Source: Tritrichomonas musculus (lineage: Eukaryota > Parabasalia > Tritrichomonadida > Tritrichomonadidae). From it: a DNA stretch of 64,000 bases. Positions 1-9,977 of the stretch are shown here, piece after piece. The stretch covers positions 372,001 to 436,000 of the forward strand of contig JAPFFF010000041.1 of the NCBI GenBank assembly GCA_039105265.1, read 5' to 3'. The notes beneath the pieces are model-generated. The model worked only from the letters and a program-made list of their open reading frames with translations, did not search any database and had not been told where the DNA came from. The first letter of the stretch is position 1; each line of letters starts with the position of its first letter. The translations under genes and the position numbers were made by a program.

Positions 1-1743
1 TAGGGAGAGATCTTACTTCAGTTGTGAATAAAACGGAAAATTTAAGTACAGCATTGAAAGGAGCAACTGGAAATTTTATGTTAAATTCTTCGGACAATAA
101 AATTCAAATATCAACAAATGCCCTTGTGAATTTTTTCAATCTCTGGTCAAAAATAAATTTATCTTACTCATCAGAAGATGATCCAGATGATATCCAAGAT
201 TTAGGAAATCATGTAACTTTTTCAGAACCACTATATCTTTCCGAACTTTTTACGATTTACAGTAACAATGCCGAATCCAAAAAAACCGGTCGATGATGAT
301 GGAAACCGAAAATATTATGATTATATATTGGATCTTCAATTTCTAGCAAAAGCAATCTTTTGGAATATGAAAAGTGAAATAAATCAAAATCAATATGCAA
401 TGGCAAAAATAGGAGCTCCAAAGACTTTTCGAGCTGCACCTCAATTATTAACAGAAGATGAGGAAGATCCAAAAACAATCACAATTGAGTCCTATGAGAA
501 GATGTTGCAAGAAATGATGATGATTGGAAATTGTATATGGATTATATATTTTCTCAATTGAATCAAAGTTTTGAAGATCAACTTGAATACTTAATTGATA
601 ACAAAGAATTTGGTAAATTTTGGAGAAATTCAATATTTGTCGAAAATAATTTAAATAATATTCCATTACAACCATTACGACCTCAAACATTAGCAGGGTA
701 TGGATTTATAACTTTTGATATGAGTAATCTTGAAGCTGCTGATGGTGTTATGTTAACTTCTTTTATATCAGCTCGAATACAAAAATTCATCATTAATAAT
801 TACCATTTATGATTATGAGAGTTCACATTTTATTTTCCATATCTTTGATCGAAAACGTTCAAAAATAAATTATCAAATTAAATTTATTGATTATGTTATC
901 GAATGTAAAATAACAAATAATGAATTAACTGTTAAATCAAATCAAAATAATATAGAAAGTTCATCATTTGTAATTGAAAATCATAACCTAAAAATAACCT
1001 TAAATGGTAAATTTGAATTAAAATTAGAAGAAACTGAAGCCGATAAAAAATATTGTGAAGAACATCAAAATGAAACAGATTCTGGAGAGGAAAGAAATTT
1101 AGAAAATCGAATTGTTGGTTATTACCTTGCTCCTTTGAATGAGAATTTCAAAAATTATTTGGCTACTCTTGGAGGTTCTGTAGATTTTGATACATTAACT
1201 AGAATAACAAATTTAGAAAATACAATGAAAAATTATACAGAAAGGGTATCAACTTTAGAATCAAATGTTGATCAAATTGGAAATGTATTTTCTGCTGATA
1301 CTACTGAGAGTCAAGAATATCGAAATAAAGAAGGTTTTGTCATAAATAATAAAGCTCAAACATTGGCATTAAATGAGGAAAAACCAGTTGTATTAACATT
1401 TGAAGAAAAATTAAAGAAATGGCAAGACGAAGAACTAGATCAATTAAAATGGTTAAATCAAGGAATCAAAGAGATTTGGTCATTTTGTGCTGGTATTTCA
1501 GAAGATTTATCTCGATTAGAAGAGAATCAATGTCAATGTGGAGGTAGTGGAACAGTATCAGATGACAAATTAACTGCTTTGGAACGTAAATGTCAAAATA
1601 TTGAAACTGATCTAACGTTTGAAAATTTGACAACTGAGAATCGAATTAAGATCTTAGAAGATAAAACTAAAAATATTGAATGTGATAAATTTTATGATAG
1701 TAGAATTCAATTATTAGAAGAAAAATGTTCTACAATTGAGTAA
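1..1743 (+). pseudogene. Frameshifted virion/fibre-like protein gene, 5' end off the window
   Basis: One protein appears to run through four overlapping open frames: positions 3-296, about 268-561, about 531-812 and about 800-1,743. Each frame stops just after the next becomes open, so at least three single-base frame changes interrupt the gene. The first lies near an A-run at about 279-285, the second in an ATG-repeat around 515-525, and the third near 775-800. The C-terminal part is coiled coil with heptad-like leucines, ending in repeated 'ILEDKTKNIE'-type units. The adjacent giant gene at 1,770 has a similar coiled-coil character, so both may build one structure. Either the gene is decaying or the assembly has homopolymer errors. 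The N terminus is outside the window and the function is unknown. Confidence 0.6.
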
Positions 1744-1769
1744 ATATTATTTTTGTTGCAAAAGTAAAA

Positions 1770-4700
1770 ATGCTAACCAAATTTAAAGGCGATATTCAAT
1801 TTAAAGTAGATGGTAAAACATATTTAGGTTCTCAATTGTTAACATCAAAATCGAATGAGTTTGAAACTGTTGAAGGTTTTTCTGATTATCATGTTACTAG
1901 AGATGCATTAACGGTTGAAGATGAAAAATTAAATATACAAATGAATGATGATGATATAACAAAACTATTACAAATCGATGATAAGACAGAAGTATTTAAA
2001 ATCAATTTGAGAAAGAATGTATTCTTAGATAGTGAAGGAAAATATATTTATCAATTATCAATTTATGTTTTGAATAAAAATTTCGTATGTCCATGTGTAA
2101 CAGCTGCTGAAGATAAAAAAGTGACAATTACTGAAGAAACATCAACAACTCCATACATAAAAGTTGATAAGAATTTAAATCTTGATTTGAAATCTTTGTA
2201 CATTAATGGTGAAATTAGTATTATTTATCAATTACCATTAACACATTTGAAATCAACATTACCTTCCATCAAATGTGATATCATAGATTCTAGAAATAGT
2301 TTGAAATTACATGAATCTGATAACTTATATTTATACAAACCAAGTGTCATAACCGAAGAAACATTGACTGATAATATTGATGTATATACAATGAAATGGA
2401 CAATTCCTACTGATTATAGTATTCCTGACGGTTTAAAATTTGAATTTAAAGAACATTGTTTTGGAAATATTTGGACTTATATTTATAGTAATGGAAGATG
2501 GACTGGGAATAATATTAAAGGTCGAATAAATGGTAAAATTATAAATAAAAGAAATGAACAAGAATCAGGTAAAAGTCAAACAAAATATCAAGAAAGAGAT
2601 GGAGCGTTAATTATGATTAAAAGAACTCCAATAAATATTTTGGTAGGTACTAATCAGAACGAATGGGAAACAAACATCTTTGAAAAATTAAAAAGAATTT
2701 GGGATATTGAATCAAAAGTATTATTAAAAGATGGTACAATCGAAAAAGGTGATAAATATGGTTTAAATTTTGATGTTGAAGTTTGGTTACCAAAATATTT
2801 AGAAGGTGATGTTATTTATAATTGTGCTTCGGTTCATGCTTATATAAACGGTTATTCAACTAAAAAAGATAGTTTGAATTTTTCAAATTGGGAAAGAGTA
2901 TATTTAGATTTCAAAATTGATTCTCCAAAATATAATAATCGATTAAGTTTTATTCCTGAAAATTTGTATACAGGTACTGCTGATTATGATAAAAATTATA
3001 TGAGTTTAAAAGGTGATTTAGATACAATTGAAAAATTAACTTATGATTATTCATCTCGACATGGAATTGAGAATCAAGATTTAGTATTATATTTAAGAAA
3101 AGATTTAGTAGATCCAATTGAAGAAATTAATTGGGATAAAAATACTAATCCATTTGAATATATAATTAATCAACAATATTATGAAGTGAGTCCAAATCCA
3201 AATGCAGCAACTACTTTATATACTGATTACAACATAACTTCATCAAAAATTATTACAGCTGACAATATTACAACAATGAGATCAGATTTAAATTTAGTTT
3301 CAAATACGATTGATGTTGTTTCTGTTGATGTTGATAATTTAGATAAATCCGTTGAAAATTTAAAAACAAGAATGACTCTAACTGAAAAAATAACTGAAAA
3401 ATTAGAAGCTGATGTTGATAAAATTAGATTAAGACAAAATATTCAAATGGTAGCTGGTTTGATAGGTTTTAGTGCAAAAGGTATATCATTTGGTATAAAA
3501 AGTATTTCTGGTGTTGTTAGTAATATGTGGAAAGCTTGGGTAGAATCAAATGCAGAAATGGAATTAGCAGATTTATCAAGAAGTGATGGAGTTTCATTAT
3601 CTGGTGTGAGAAATTGGTGTGAATCTGGTGCAACAACAATTCCAATATTTGATGAAAAAGAAGAAGAACAAATTTTAACAGTAGGTGGTGGAAAACAATT
3701 ATGTTATTCATTTAGAGATTCAATGAAGAAACCATTATTGAAAATTGTAGATAAAATTGAGGAAATGGATAATGATTATATTTCAAGAAGTGAATTAACA
3801 AGAATGGATACAATTGATATTGTTATCAAAGTTAATGAAATGGATGTTCCAATAATTTTAACTGCAGAAGAAGAATTAAAAAATGGTATTTGTGTATTTA
3901 AATTATTCACCTCTGAAGGTCAAAAACGAGTTTATATCAAAATTGAACAAGGTACCATAACAGATTATAAAGGAGTTGATACAACAACAACAATAGATAA
4001 CATCACAATTGAAGGTCTTCCAAAATCTGAAGAATATCGTACAAAATATTTATCATGGATTGATAAATCAGGAAAAACAATTACCTTGACTGGAGAAAAT
4101 ACAGATGCTAAATTAATTGGTTGTGTTATTGAAAAGAATACATTTATTAGACTTTTAGTTGAGAAAACTCCAGCTGATATTGCTTATTTATCTGATATTG
4201 AAGCTTTAGATGAAAAAATAAATGCATTAGCAGTCAATAGTCATCAAAATGATGTTGCAATGTTTAGTCTTGAATATCCAACAACTGACGAAGTAAATAC
4301 TGCTTTAGAAACTATTCAACAAGAATTAGCTAAGAAACCAAATATTGAAGAATTATATACGAAAGAAGAAGCAGATGCAAAATATCGAAGCAAAAATGAT
4401 TTGATATATAAAGATGCAGTCGATGTGCCTTTTGAAAATGTCCAAGATAATTCAGGATCGTGGGAAGTCAAAATAAAATTGACTAGGGGAATTCGCCTTG
4501 TTGGAACAATATCAAATAACGATGGCTTTGTAAAAGAGTTTGATTATTTGTTTGACTATGATGGTGTTATTACTGAAGATGGAGTTAATGTCGATGTTGA
4601 AATTGATGGAACAACCTATAACTTGACCTATTATAAAAACGATAGTAATGGTCAATGCTTTTACATCGATAATGGGGAAGACTCTTTTGATACCAAATTA

Positions 4701-5906
4701 ATATTAGCGGAAAAAATATTGAAGCAAGATAAAATAGCATTGAAAAGTGAAATTCCACTTGTTGTTCAATCTGATGAAACTGAATGTGATGCAACAGCTG
4801 CTGTACCATCATTAGCTTGTGTCACTAATACATATCAAACAATATTTGAAAGTAATCTAATTGATAAAAAAGTTGATTTATTATCAAAACTATTGGATTC
4901 AACTTATTATAAGAAAACAGATTGTGACGATAAATATGCATTGAAGAGTGAAATTCCTGAACCTGTTGATTTGACCAATTATGTCTCCAAAGAGGGTGAT
5001 TCAACGATAAATGGGAAATTAACAATATTAGATACAAATAATACAGAATCAGATTTAAAAATCTCGTTAATAGCAGGCATAGGTACAAATGAAAATGAAG
5101 CTGCTACTTTCGGTTTTATGACTGGTTTAGGTGTTTTAGGTGTTACAGGTTGTGCAAATATTATTGGTTGGGACGCAAATCATACCATTTTTCATAATAA
5201 CGTTTTTATAACATATGGTGATTTAGAAATAGATGGTGTAGATGCAGATTGTTTAAAGGTATATCAAGGAAATCCAAATTTATATGAATCAAATATAGTT
5301 CTTGGTTTGGATTCAACAAAATGTTCTAAAATAATATATTATAATCAATACAATACTGCCCGCTGGAAAGTAATTTTGAATGATTCAATAGCATTTTCTT
5401 ATGAAGTTTCTCCATCAGGAAGACTATTCGAGATTTTTGGAAATTTAGATGTCAAAGGAACTGTCAACAGTAGGGGTTCAAATACAATCACACATTATGC
5501 TCCAATTGAAGATTTAATTGATGATTTTGAAATAGGAAAACCAGTATTTATTACAGGAAAAGTTTATAAGAATGTTGATAATCAATGGATTGAATCAACC
5601 GAAAAAGATTCAATAGATTGTATTTGTTCAGTGAAAACTACAGGTACTTGGAAAGAATTTATTGGAATTTGTGTTCGAATTGACGAAGAAAATAATTCAA
5701 TTACTTTTGCAAGTCATGGTGATTATTTGGTCAAAGTTGATGATTCATCAAGGTTTGAAATTGGTGATGAAATTTATATTGATGAAGATAATCAAATCAA
5801 AGTTCTTGATGAAAATACTCCAATAACATCAAAAATAAGACGTTTAACAATTGGAATCATAACTGCAAAAATAAATGATAATATTGTTTGTGTATTCAAA
5901 GAGTAA
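1770..5906 (+). CDS. Giant fibre-like structural protein of the Maverick
   Basis: This 1,378-residue protein starts 27 bp after the preceding stop. The N-terminal ~500 residues look beta-rich and globular. A coiled coil occupies roughly residues 490-555 and is followed by a Gly/Ala/Ile-rich hydrophobic stretch ('GLIGFSAKGISFGIKS'). From about residue 860 there are spaced copies of 'YTKEEADAKY', 'YYKKTDCDDKY' and 'YALKSEIP', the kind of stalk repeat seen in bacteriophage tail and receptor-binding fibres. The C-terminal ~130 residues form a compact domain rich in Ile, Val and Asp. I infer a trimeric virion fibre or attachment protein. There is no signal peptide, so it would be an internal virus-like structural protein rather than a host surface adhesin. 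Confidence 0.6.
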   Translation: MLTKFKGDIQFKVDGKTYLGSQLLTSKSNEFETVEGFSDYHVTRDALTVEDEKLNIQMNDDDITKLLQIDDKTEVFKINLRKNVFLDSEGKYIYQLSIYVLNKNFVCPCVTAAEDKKVTITEETSTTPYIKVDKNLNLDLKSLYINGEISIIYQLPLTHLKSTLPSIKCDIIDSRNSLKLHESDNLYLYKPSVITEETLTDNIDVYTMKWTIPTDYSIPDGLKFEFKEHCFGNIWTYIYSNGRWTGNNIKGRINGKIINKRNEQESGKSQTKYQERDGALIMIKRTPINILVGTNQNEWETNIFEKLKRIWDIESKVLLKDGTIEKGDKYGLNFDVEVWLPKYLEGDVIYNCASVHAYINGYSTKKDSLNFSNWERVYLDFKIDSPKYNNRLSFIPENLYTGTADYDKNYMSLKGDLDTIEKLTYDYSSRHGIENQDLVLYLRKDLVDPIEEINWDKNTNPFEYIINQQYYEVSPNPNAATTLYTDYNITSSKIITADNITTMRSDLNLVSNTIDVVSVDVDNLDKSVENLKTRMTLTEKITEKLEADVDKIRLRQNIQMVAGLIGFSAKGISFGIKSISGVVSNMWKAWVESNAEMELADLSRSDGVSLSGVRNWCESGATTIPIFDEKEEEQILTVGGGKQLCYSFRDSMKKPLLKIVDKIEEMDNDYISRSELTRMDTIDIVIKVNEMDVPIILTAEEELKNGICVFKLFTSEGQKRVYIKIEQGTITDYKGVDTTTTIDNITIEGLPKSEEYRTKYLSWIDKSGKTITLTGENTDAKLIGCVIEKNTFIRLLVEKTPADIAYLSDIEALDEKINALAVNSHQNDVAMFSLEYPTTDEVNTALETIQQELAKKPNIEELYTKEEADAKYRSKNDLIYKDAVDVPFENVQDNSGSWEVKIKLTRGIRLVGTISNNDGFVKEFDYLFDYDGVITEDGVNVDVEIDGTTYNLTYYKNDSNGQCFYIDNGEDSFDTKLILAEKILKQDKIALKSEIPLVVQSDETECDATAAVPSLACVTNTYQTIFESNLIDKKVDLLSKLLDSTYYKKTDCDDKYALKSEIPEPVDLTNYVSKEGDSTINGKLTILDTNNTESDLKISLIAGIGTNENEAATFGFMTGLGVLGVTGCANIIGWDANHTIFHNNVFITYGDLEIDGVDADCLKVYQGNPNLYESNIVLGLDSTKCSKIIYYNQYNTARWKVILNDSIAFSYEVSPSGRLFEIFGNLDVKGTVNSRGSNTITHYAPIEDLIDDFEIGKPVFITGKVYKNVDNQWIESTEKDSIDCICSVKTTGTWKEFIGICVRIDEENNSITFASHGDYLVKVDDSSRFEIGDEIYIDEDNQIKVLDENTPITSKIRRLTIGIITAKINDNIVCVFKE

Positions 5907-5916
5907 AAGTTCTCTC

Positions 5917-6450
5917 TTATACAACGACATATTTCAAACAAAGATGATAAACATTAACTAAATCATTAAATTCTTTGTTATAAACTTGTTTGAAATCTGT
6001 TACCATTTCACCATCTTCATTAATTATTTTTATTGCTTCAATTTTTCGAATAGGTGATGCTTTAGATGCACAACATTTAATATCTTCATCAATATAAATT
6101 TCTACAGATGAACAATTTTTACCTAATATTGTTTTGATTATTTCTTGTAAACTTGCAATTGGTATAATAATACAATTTTTAGATATTAAATTCGAAATTA
6201 AAGCTTTATCTTGATCTAATAATATTTTTGCATATGTTTCTAAAATTAAATATTTAACATCTTTTTCAATTTCATTATTTTTGATATCAGGTAATTCAAT
6301 TTCACGAGTTATAACAATATCTTCTTTCCCATCATCTCTTTTATTAATTATTATATTATTTGTTAAGTTGTTTGTACTTTGACTAGCTGCTGAAGGCTCT
6401 AACGAAATATTAGCATTTACTCCTGCATTCGCTGCTCTTTTCTTAATCAT
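5917..6450 (-). CDS. Hypothetical Maverick protein, 177 aa
   Basis: It is convergent with the giant fibre gene, with only 10 bp between the two stops, and it begins the long minus-strand block of small genes. The N terminus is basic and then Asn/Ser/Ala-rich and looks disordered (residues 1-45). The remainder is a mixed alpha/beta domain with alternating Ile/Val strands and two short Cys-containing stretches (around 'NCSSVEIYIDEDIKCCAS'). No catalytic motif is recognisable. I do not recognise the family; a small structural or accessory virion protein is a guess from position only. Confidence 0.6.
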   Translation of the reverse strand: MIKKRAANAGVNANISLEPSAASQSTNNLTNNIIINKRDDGKEDIVITREIELPDIKNNEIEKDVKYLILETYAKILLDQDKALISNLISKNCIIIPIASLQEIIKTILGKNCSSVEIYIDEDIKCCASKASPIRKIEAIKIINEDGEMVTDFKQVYNKEFNDLVNVYHLCLKYVVV

Positions 6451-6470
6451 TTTTGAGTTTCTGAAAAAAT

Positions 6471-6737
6471 TTATGAAATTTGAAAATACTTTTTGATGAC
6501 TAATGTGCGATCTAATGTTTGTTTCATCCTAAATATAATATCTTCAAGTTCATTAAAATCTGTTTCTATTTCTTTTTCTATAACACTTATATTCTTTGAA
6601 ATATTCATACATTCACAAGATTCAGTAAAACTATCTGTATTCATAAATGTATCAAATAATTCACTTTTGATTTCACTAAATAAATGTCTTAATTCTTGTC
6701 TATCGTCCTTTAAAGCTTTTGGTAATGATAAAGTCAT
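6471..6737 (-). CDS. Small coiled-coil Maverick protein, 88 aa
   Basis: The protein is almost entirely helical with heptad-like spacing of Leu/Ile/Phe and many Asp/Glu residues, ending in a basic tail. It contains one short Cys pair ('CECMN'). It lies 20 bp downstream of the 177-aa gene's start on the same strand. It resembles the other short helical proteins of this element in composition but not obviously in sequence. Function unknown. Confidence 0.55.
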   Translation of the reverse strand: MTLSLPKALKDDRQELRHLFSEIKSELFDTFMNTDSFTESCECMNISKNISVIEKEIETDFNELEDIIFRMKQTLDRTLVIKKYFQIS

Positions 6738-6761
6738 TTTTTTTAAAAATAAATAAAAAGA

Positions 6762-6872
6762 ATGGCATTTGGAAGTTTTAATAAAAAAATTAGTGCTAAA
6801 CCAGCAGTCTTATTAAATCCAAGAAAAGATCCAAATATTATTAATAAGCCAATATTTCAACCTTTATCTTGA
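6762..6872 (+). CDS. Possible 36-aa basic mini-protein
   Basis: A short plus-strand frame begins at ATG 6,762 and encodes a Pro/Lys/Asn-rich peptide starting MAFGSFNKKISAKP. It sits head-to-head with the start of the 88-aa minus gene and overlaps the 3' end of the 78-aa minus gene by 16 bp. The composition is not random-looking (four prolines, six lysines), but at this length chance cannot be excluded. Confidence 0.25.
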   Translation: MAFGSFNKKISAKPAVLLNPRKDPNIINKPIFQPLS

Positions 6873-7093
6873 TTTCTAAAATCATGAAATCGAATTGGTC
6901 CAATTGGATGAAGTGTTTTTTTGGGATATATTTTTTGTATTTCTTTTCGAAGATTTCTATTTTCATTCTTTGGAAAATACATCAATGCCAATGAACCTTT
7001 TTCATCAAGAAGAAACGGTTTTCTAGAACCATCATCGTCAATAACCCAAATTATTTTCCACTTTGACTTGTGTACATATCGTTGACCTTTCAT
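6857..7093 (-). CDS. Hypothetical basic Maverick protein, 78 aa
   Basis: The ATG directly abuts the stop codon of the upstream 705-aa gene with no base between them, a very tight arrangement for a eukaryotic genome. The protein is Lys/Arg-rich with several aromatic residues and two short predicted strands near the N terminus ('KWKIIWVIDD'). Its promoter would have to lie inside the upstream gene, or it is translated by reinitiation. The family is not recognised. Confidence 0.55.
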   Translation of the reverse strand: MKGQRYVHKSKWKIIWVIDDDGSRKPFLLDEKGSLALMYFPKNENRNLRKEIQKIYPKKTLHPIGPIRFHDFRNQDKG

Positions 7094-9211
7094 TTATTTT
7101 TTTGGTCGACCACGTTTTCGAATTTCTAACGGATTTTTAACTGGTTTTGGTTCATTTTTGTGTTTTCTTGGTTTTTGATCATGACTTCCTTTTGGACGAC
7201 CACCTTTACTTTTGTTTTTCTCCCAAATTTCTCGTAATTCTGGTAGTGACATTTTTTCATTAACATCTATCTTTTTATTTGTTATCTTTTTAATGAGAGC
7301 ATTTTTTTCTTTTATTTCATCTCTTTTTAAAGGAGGAGTGATCTGCGGCAAAACAAACGTCTGTCTAACAATTTTGACTGGCTCTTTTGGAACGATAACT
7401 TCTCCTGTATCAAACATATCAATCGGTTCTGGAATTTTCTCTATCGGTTCTGGCTCATCAAATAATGAAATTTTGCCTTTGATAATTTTTCTTTTTTTGT
7501 TGGAATATTTATTTTTCCATATATCTGTTGTTTGTTCTTGTTTTGGTTCTGGATCATCTTCAAAGAAAAATGCTTCTACATTTGGTTCTGTTTGTTCAGG
7601 GTTGAAATAGTTATATTTTTTGTGTTTTTTTTTATTTTGATAATGCTGATTCATAACTTCCATATATTTTCGTCTTGCTTCTGGTGATGCTTCAACATGA
7701 GCTTTTTCATATATTTTTTGAATTAGTTTATCTGTTGCTCTTTCATCTTTTTTGGTTAAAACTCTTTGTTCATAAGTTCTTCCTTCTGGTACTTTAATTG
7801 GTGATAATGAAGCTTCAAAAGCTAGTTCTTTGACATTTTCTTCTTCTATCGTCCTTAATTTAGGTTTTTTAAGAGTTACTTTTTTTACCCATTTTTCAAA
7901 AGATTCTCGATTTTCCATTAATGGAGGTTGTGGAGTTTCTGTACCAACTGCATCATTTGTTTCTGTTATTGGTGGTTGCACAGGTTCGCTGACAGGTGGA
8001 GGTGGAGGAGGAATTTGGTCATTTGTTTCAGTTATTGGTTTTTTTTTACCTTCGTTCACCTTTTTCTGTTTTTGTTCACCTTCGTTCACCTTTTTCTGTT
8101 TTTGTTCACCTTCGTTCACCTTTTTCTGTTTTTGTTCCTTTCTTTCTCTCTTTTTATATACTAGATTATTTGATTCAATTAATTCAATTATTTCTTTTCT
8201 TTTCATTGTTTCATTAAAATCAATACCATTTCTTCTTAACAATCTTCGAAGACTATCAATTTTAATTCCTTTATATTTTTCTCTCAATTCTTGATTTCTT
8301 TGTTTTGCTTCAGATAGCGGTTTTTTCGGTTTTGTTTGTTTCTTCTCTTTCGCATCAACAAAATCTTTTGCTCTAGGAACATTTGCTCTTGTCTTCGTCT
8401 TTTTTGATTTTTTCCCAAATTTACCTTTTGCTATATCTTTCATTGTTTGGGCTAAATCCATTCTTGTTGCATCTGCTGGAATTGGATTGAGCTCAACATC
8501 TTCTAAGTCTATTGAATTGATTGCATTTAATAAAGTTCCATAAGATAAATATTGATATCGACCTTTTTGAATACAATCTGCTTCATGTAACCAGATATTT
8601 AATTTTTCGTCATCTGTATTGTTATCTACATTATATCCTAATTTTTGTAATTTTTCTATTCTTTTAGCTTTTGGTATTTCACCATATTTAGCTATCATTT
8701 TATTTATTTTATCTAATCTTTTCTTCTCTTTCGCATCAACAAAATCTTTTACTCTAGGAACATTTGCTCTTGTTCTTTTTGGCTTTGGCTCATTTTCTTT
8801 CGCCTTTTTTGGCTTTGGCTCATTTTCTTTCGCCTGTAACTGTGGTGGAATTCCTCCTTTGAGTACCCATTCCATCTTCTCTTGTTTTTTCTCTCCTGCT
8901 TTCTTTTTTCGTTTCCAAGCTAATGCTGCATTCAGGTCATCAGAATGAGCCTTTTTGACTTCTTGAGCTACAATTTTTGTTCCTTTTTTCCTTTTTGCCC
9001 ATTCTCTTGGAGTAAAAACATATTCATGAACTCCTTTGATTACATGAACCAAATTATCAACTGTTTTGATTCTATAATATCTATCGTCAGTAAAAGAATA
9101 ACTATCTCCTTTTCCAACATCTGTTCTCATTTTGGCATTTGATATTTGTTTCATTAATTTTTTCGCTTCTGGTGTTGTATTTGATCGTGTTGTATTCACT
9201 TTTTTTGACAT
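7094..9211 (-). CDS. Large Lys-rich protein with SAP-like domain and AT-hooks
   Basis: This 705-residue, strongly basic, low-complexity protein is probably DNA-binding. Residues around 310-345 resemble a SAP helix-extension-helix ('IDSLRRLLRRNGIDF' followed by 'KRKEIIELI'). The C terminus has two AT-hook-like cores, 'GGRPKG' and 'KRGRPKK'. Repeats include three tandem copies of a 10-residue unit (QKQKKVNEGE), two copies of 'ENEPKPK', and a duplicated 'TRANVPR.KDFVDAKEKK' block separated by about 140 residues. A polyproline stretch follows. I infer a genome-condensing or core protein of the virus-like particle, comparable in role to basic core proteins of adenoviruses; that role is inference, not homology. 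Confidence 0.6.
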   Translation of the reverse strand: MSKKVNTTRSNTTPEAKKLMKQISNAKMRTDVGKGDSYSFTDDRYYRIKTVDNLVHVIKGVHEYVFTPREWAKRKKGTKIVAQEVKKAHSDDLNAALAWKRKKKAGEKKQEKMEWVLKGGIPPQLQAKENEPKPKKAKENEPKPKRTRANVPRVKDFVDAKEKKRLDKINKMIAKYGEIPKAKRIEKLQKLGYNVDNNTDDEKLNIWLHEADCIQKGRYQYLSYGTLLNAINSIDLEDVELNPIPADATRMDLAQTMKDIAKGKFGKKSKKTKTRANVPRAKDFVDAKEKKQTKPKKPLSEAKQRNQELREKYKGIKIDSLRRLLRRNGIDFNETMKRKEIIELIESNNLVYKKRERKEQKQKKVNEGEQKQKKVNEGEQKQKKVNEGKKKPITETNDQIPPPPPPVSEPVQPPITETNDAVGTETPQPPLMENRESFEKWVKKVTLKKPKLRTIEEENVKELAFEASLSPIKVPEGRTYEQRVLTKKDERATDKLIQKIYEKAHVEASPEARRKYMEVMNQHYQNKKKHKKYNYFNPEQTEPNVEAFFFEDDPEPKQEQTTDIWKNKYSNKKRKIIKGKISLFDEPEPIEKIPEPIDMFDTGEVIVPKEPVKIVRQTFVLPQITPPLKRDEIKEKNALIKKITNKKIDVNEKMSLPELREIWEKNKSKGGRPKGSHDQKPRKHKNEPKPVKNPLEIRKRGRPKK
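8045..8140. repeat. Tandem 30-bp repeat inside the Lys-rich gene
   Basis: Three near-identical 30-bp copies (core ccttcgttcacctttttctg) encode the repeated QKQKKVNEGE unit. The period is a multiple of three, so copy-number change would keep the frame. Confidence 0.85.
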
Positions 9212-9251
9212 TTTTACTTACAAAAATAATATCGAATTTCAATTTTTAAAT

Positions 9252-9725
9252 TTAATTCTTTGTTCTTCTTTTATATCCTTTTTTTGGTCCTGGTTTCTTT
9301 CTAGGTGTTCCATCTTTTTTCAATTCTCCTTTCTTTTGTCCTTTATCTTTCCTGGGTGATCTTTCTTTTCCACTTTTCGTTAGTTTTCTTTGTTTTGGTG
9401 GTTTGACTGGACGGCGATGTCCAGTGTTTGCATAATATCTGATTCGACTTATTAATTGTTTAACATCGTCAGTTTCAGCGTATGGAATATTCTTCTGATA
9501 ACAAACCCATCGAAGTTGTTCAATATTATAATTGGAAAAGTCTAACTTTGTTGATCTTGGCTTTCTTCTTGGTTTCTTTGGAGCTGCTGTTGCTGCTACT
9601 ACATCAGCTGCTGCTTGCATTGCTTCTCCTGCTTGATTTAATACATTTGCTGCTGGTGCTGCTATTTTTTTTGCCAAATCTTCATTTACTTGACGAATTG
9701 TGACTGCTTTTCTTGTTCTAACCAT
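9252..9725 (-). CDS. Basic SAP-like Maverick protein, 157 aa
   Basis: An Ala-rich helix (residues about 20-50) is followed by a short SAP-like region at about 63-95 ('YNIEQLRWVCYQKNIPY' then a helix ending 'LISRIRYY'). A Lys/Arg/Pro/Gly tail ends in 'KKPGPKKGYKRR', which resembles an AT-hook or histone tail. It lies directly upstream of the 705-aa basic gene on the same strand and shares its character. The pair probably acts on packaged DNA. That inference rests on composition and neighbourhood only. Confidence 0.55.
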   Translation of the reverse strand: MVRTRKAVTIRQVNEDLAKKIAAPAANVLNQAGEAMQAAADVVAATAAPKKPRRKPRSTKLDFSNYNIEQLRWVCYQKNIPYAETDDVKQLISRIRYYANTGHRRPVKPPKQRKLTKSGKERSPRKDKGQKKGELKKDGTPRKKPGPKKGYKRRTKN

Positions 9726-9774
9726 TTTTGATTTTTCATTAAATTATCAAAAAATAAAAATATTATTTCTTTTT

Positions 9775-9948
9775 TTATCTTTTTCTTGTTCTTTTTACTC
9801 CTGATCTTTTGATTCCTTTATTTGATCTCGCTTTTCTTGGTGTTGTTGTTGTTTTTCGTGTTGGTTTGCTTCTTTTTCTTATTTGTTTTTCGATTAAATA
9901 CAATAATTCTGGCGGGATTTTTGACATTTTCGTTCTTTTTGGTGGCAT
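9775..9948 (-). CDS. Tiny very basic protein, 57 aa
   Basis: The frame begins MPPKRTKMSKIPPEL and ends VKRTRKR; a second ATG lies at codon 8. About 40 percent of the residues are Lys or Arg, with a short amphipathic helix ('PPELLYLIEKQI') near the N terminus and a Thr/Arg/Lys tail. It is the third basic protein in a row on this strand. It resembles protamine- or core-like proteins in composition only. Confidence 0.5.
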   Translation of the reverse strand: MPPKRTKMSKIPPELLYLIEKQIRKRSKPTRKTTTTPRKARSNKGIKRSGVKRTRKR

Positions 9949-9977
9949 TTTTGATTTTGCAAAATTCTAGAAAAAGT

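Noticed and set aside
7830..8294. Plus-strand frames opposite the Lys-rich gene
   Set aside because: They repeat 'SPSFTFFCFC' because they are antisense to the lysine-rich 30-bp repeat; the minus-strand frame is continuous for 705 codons.
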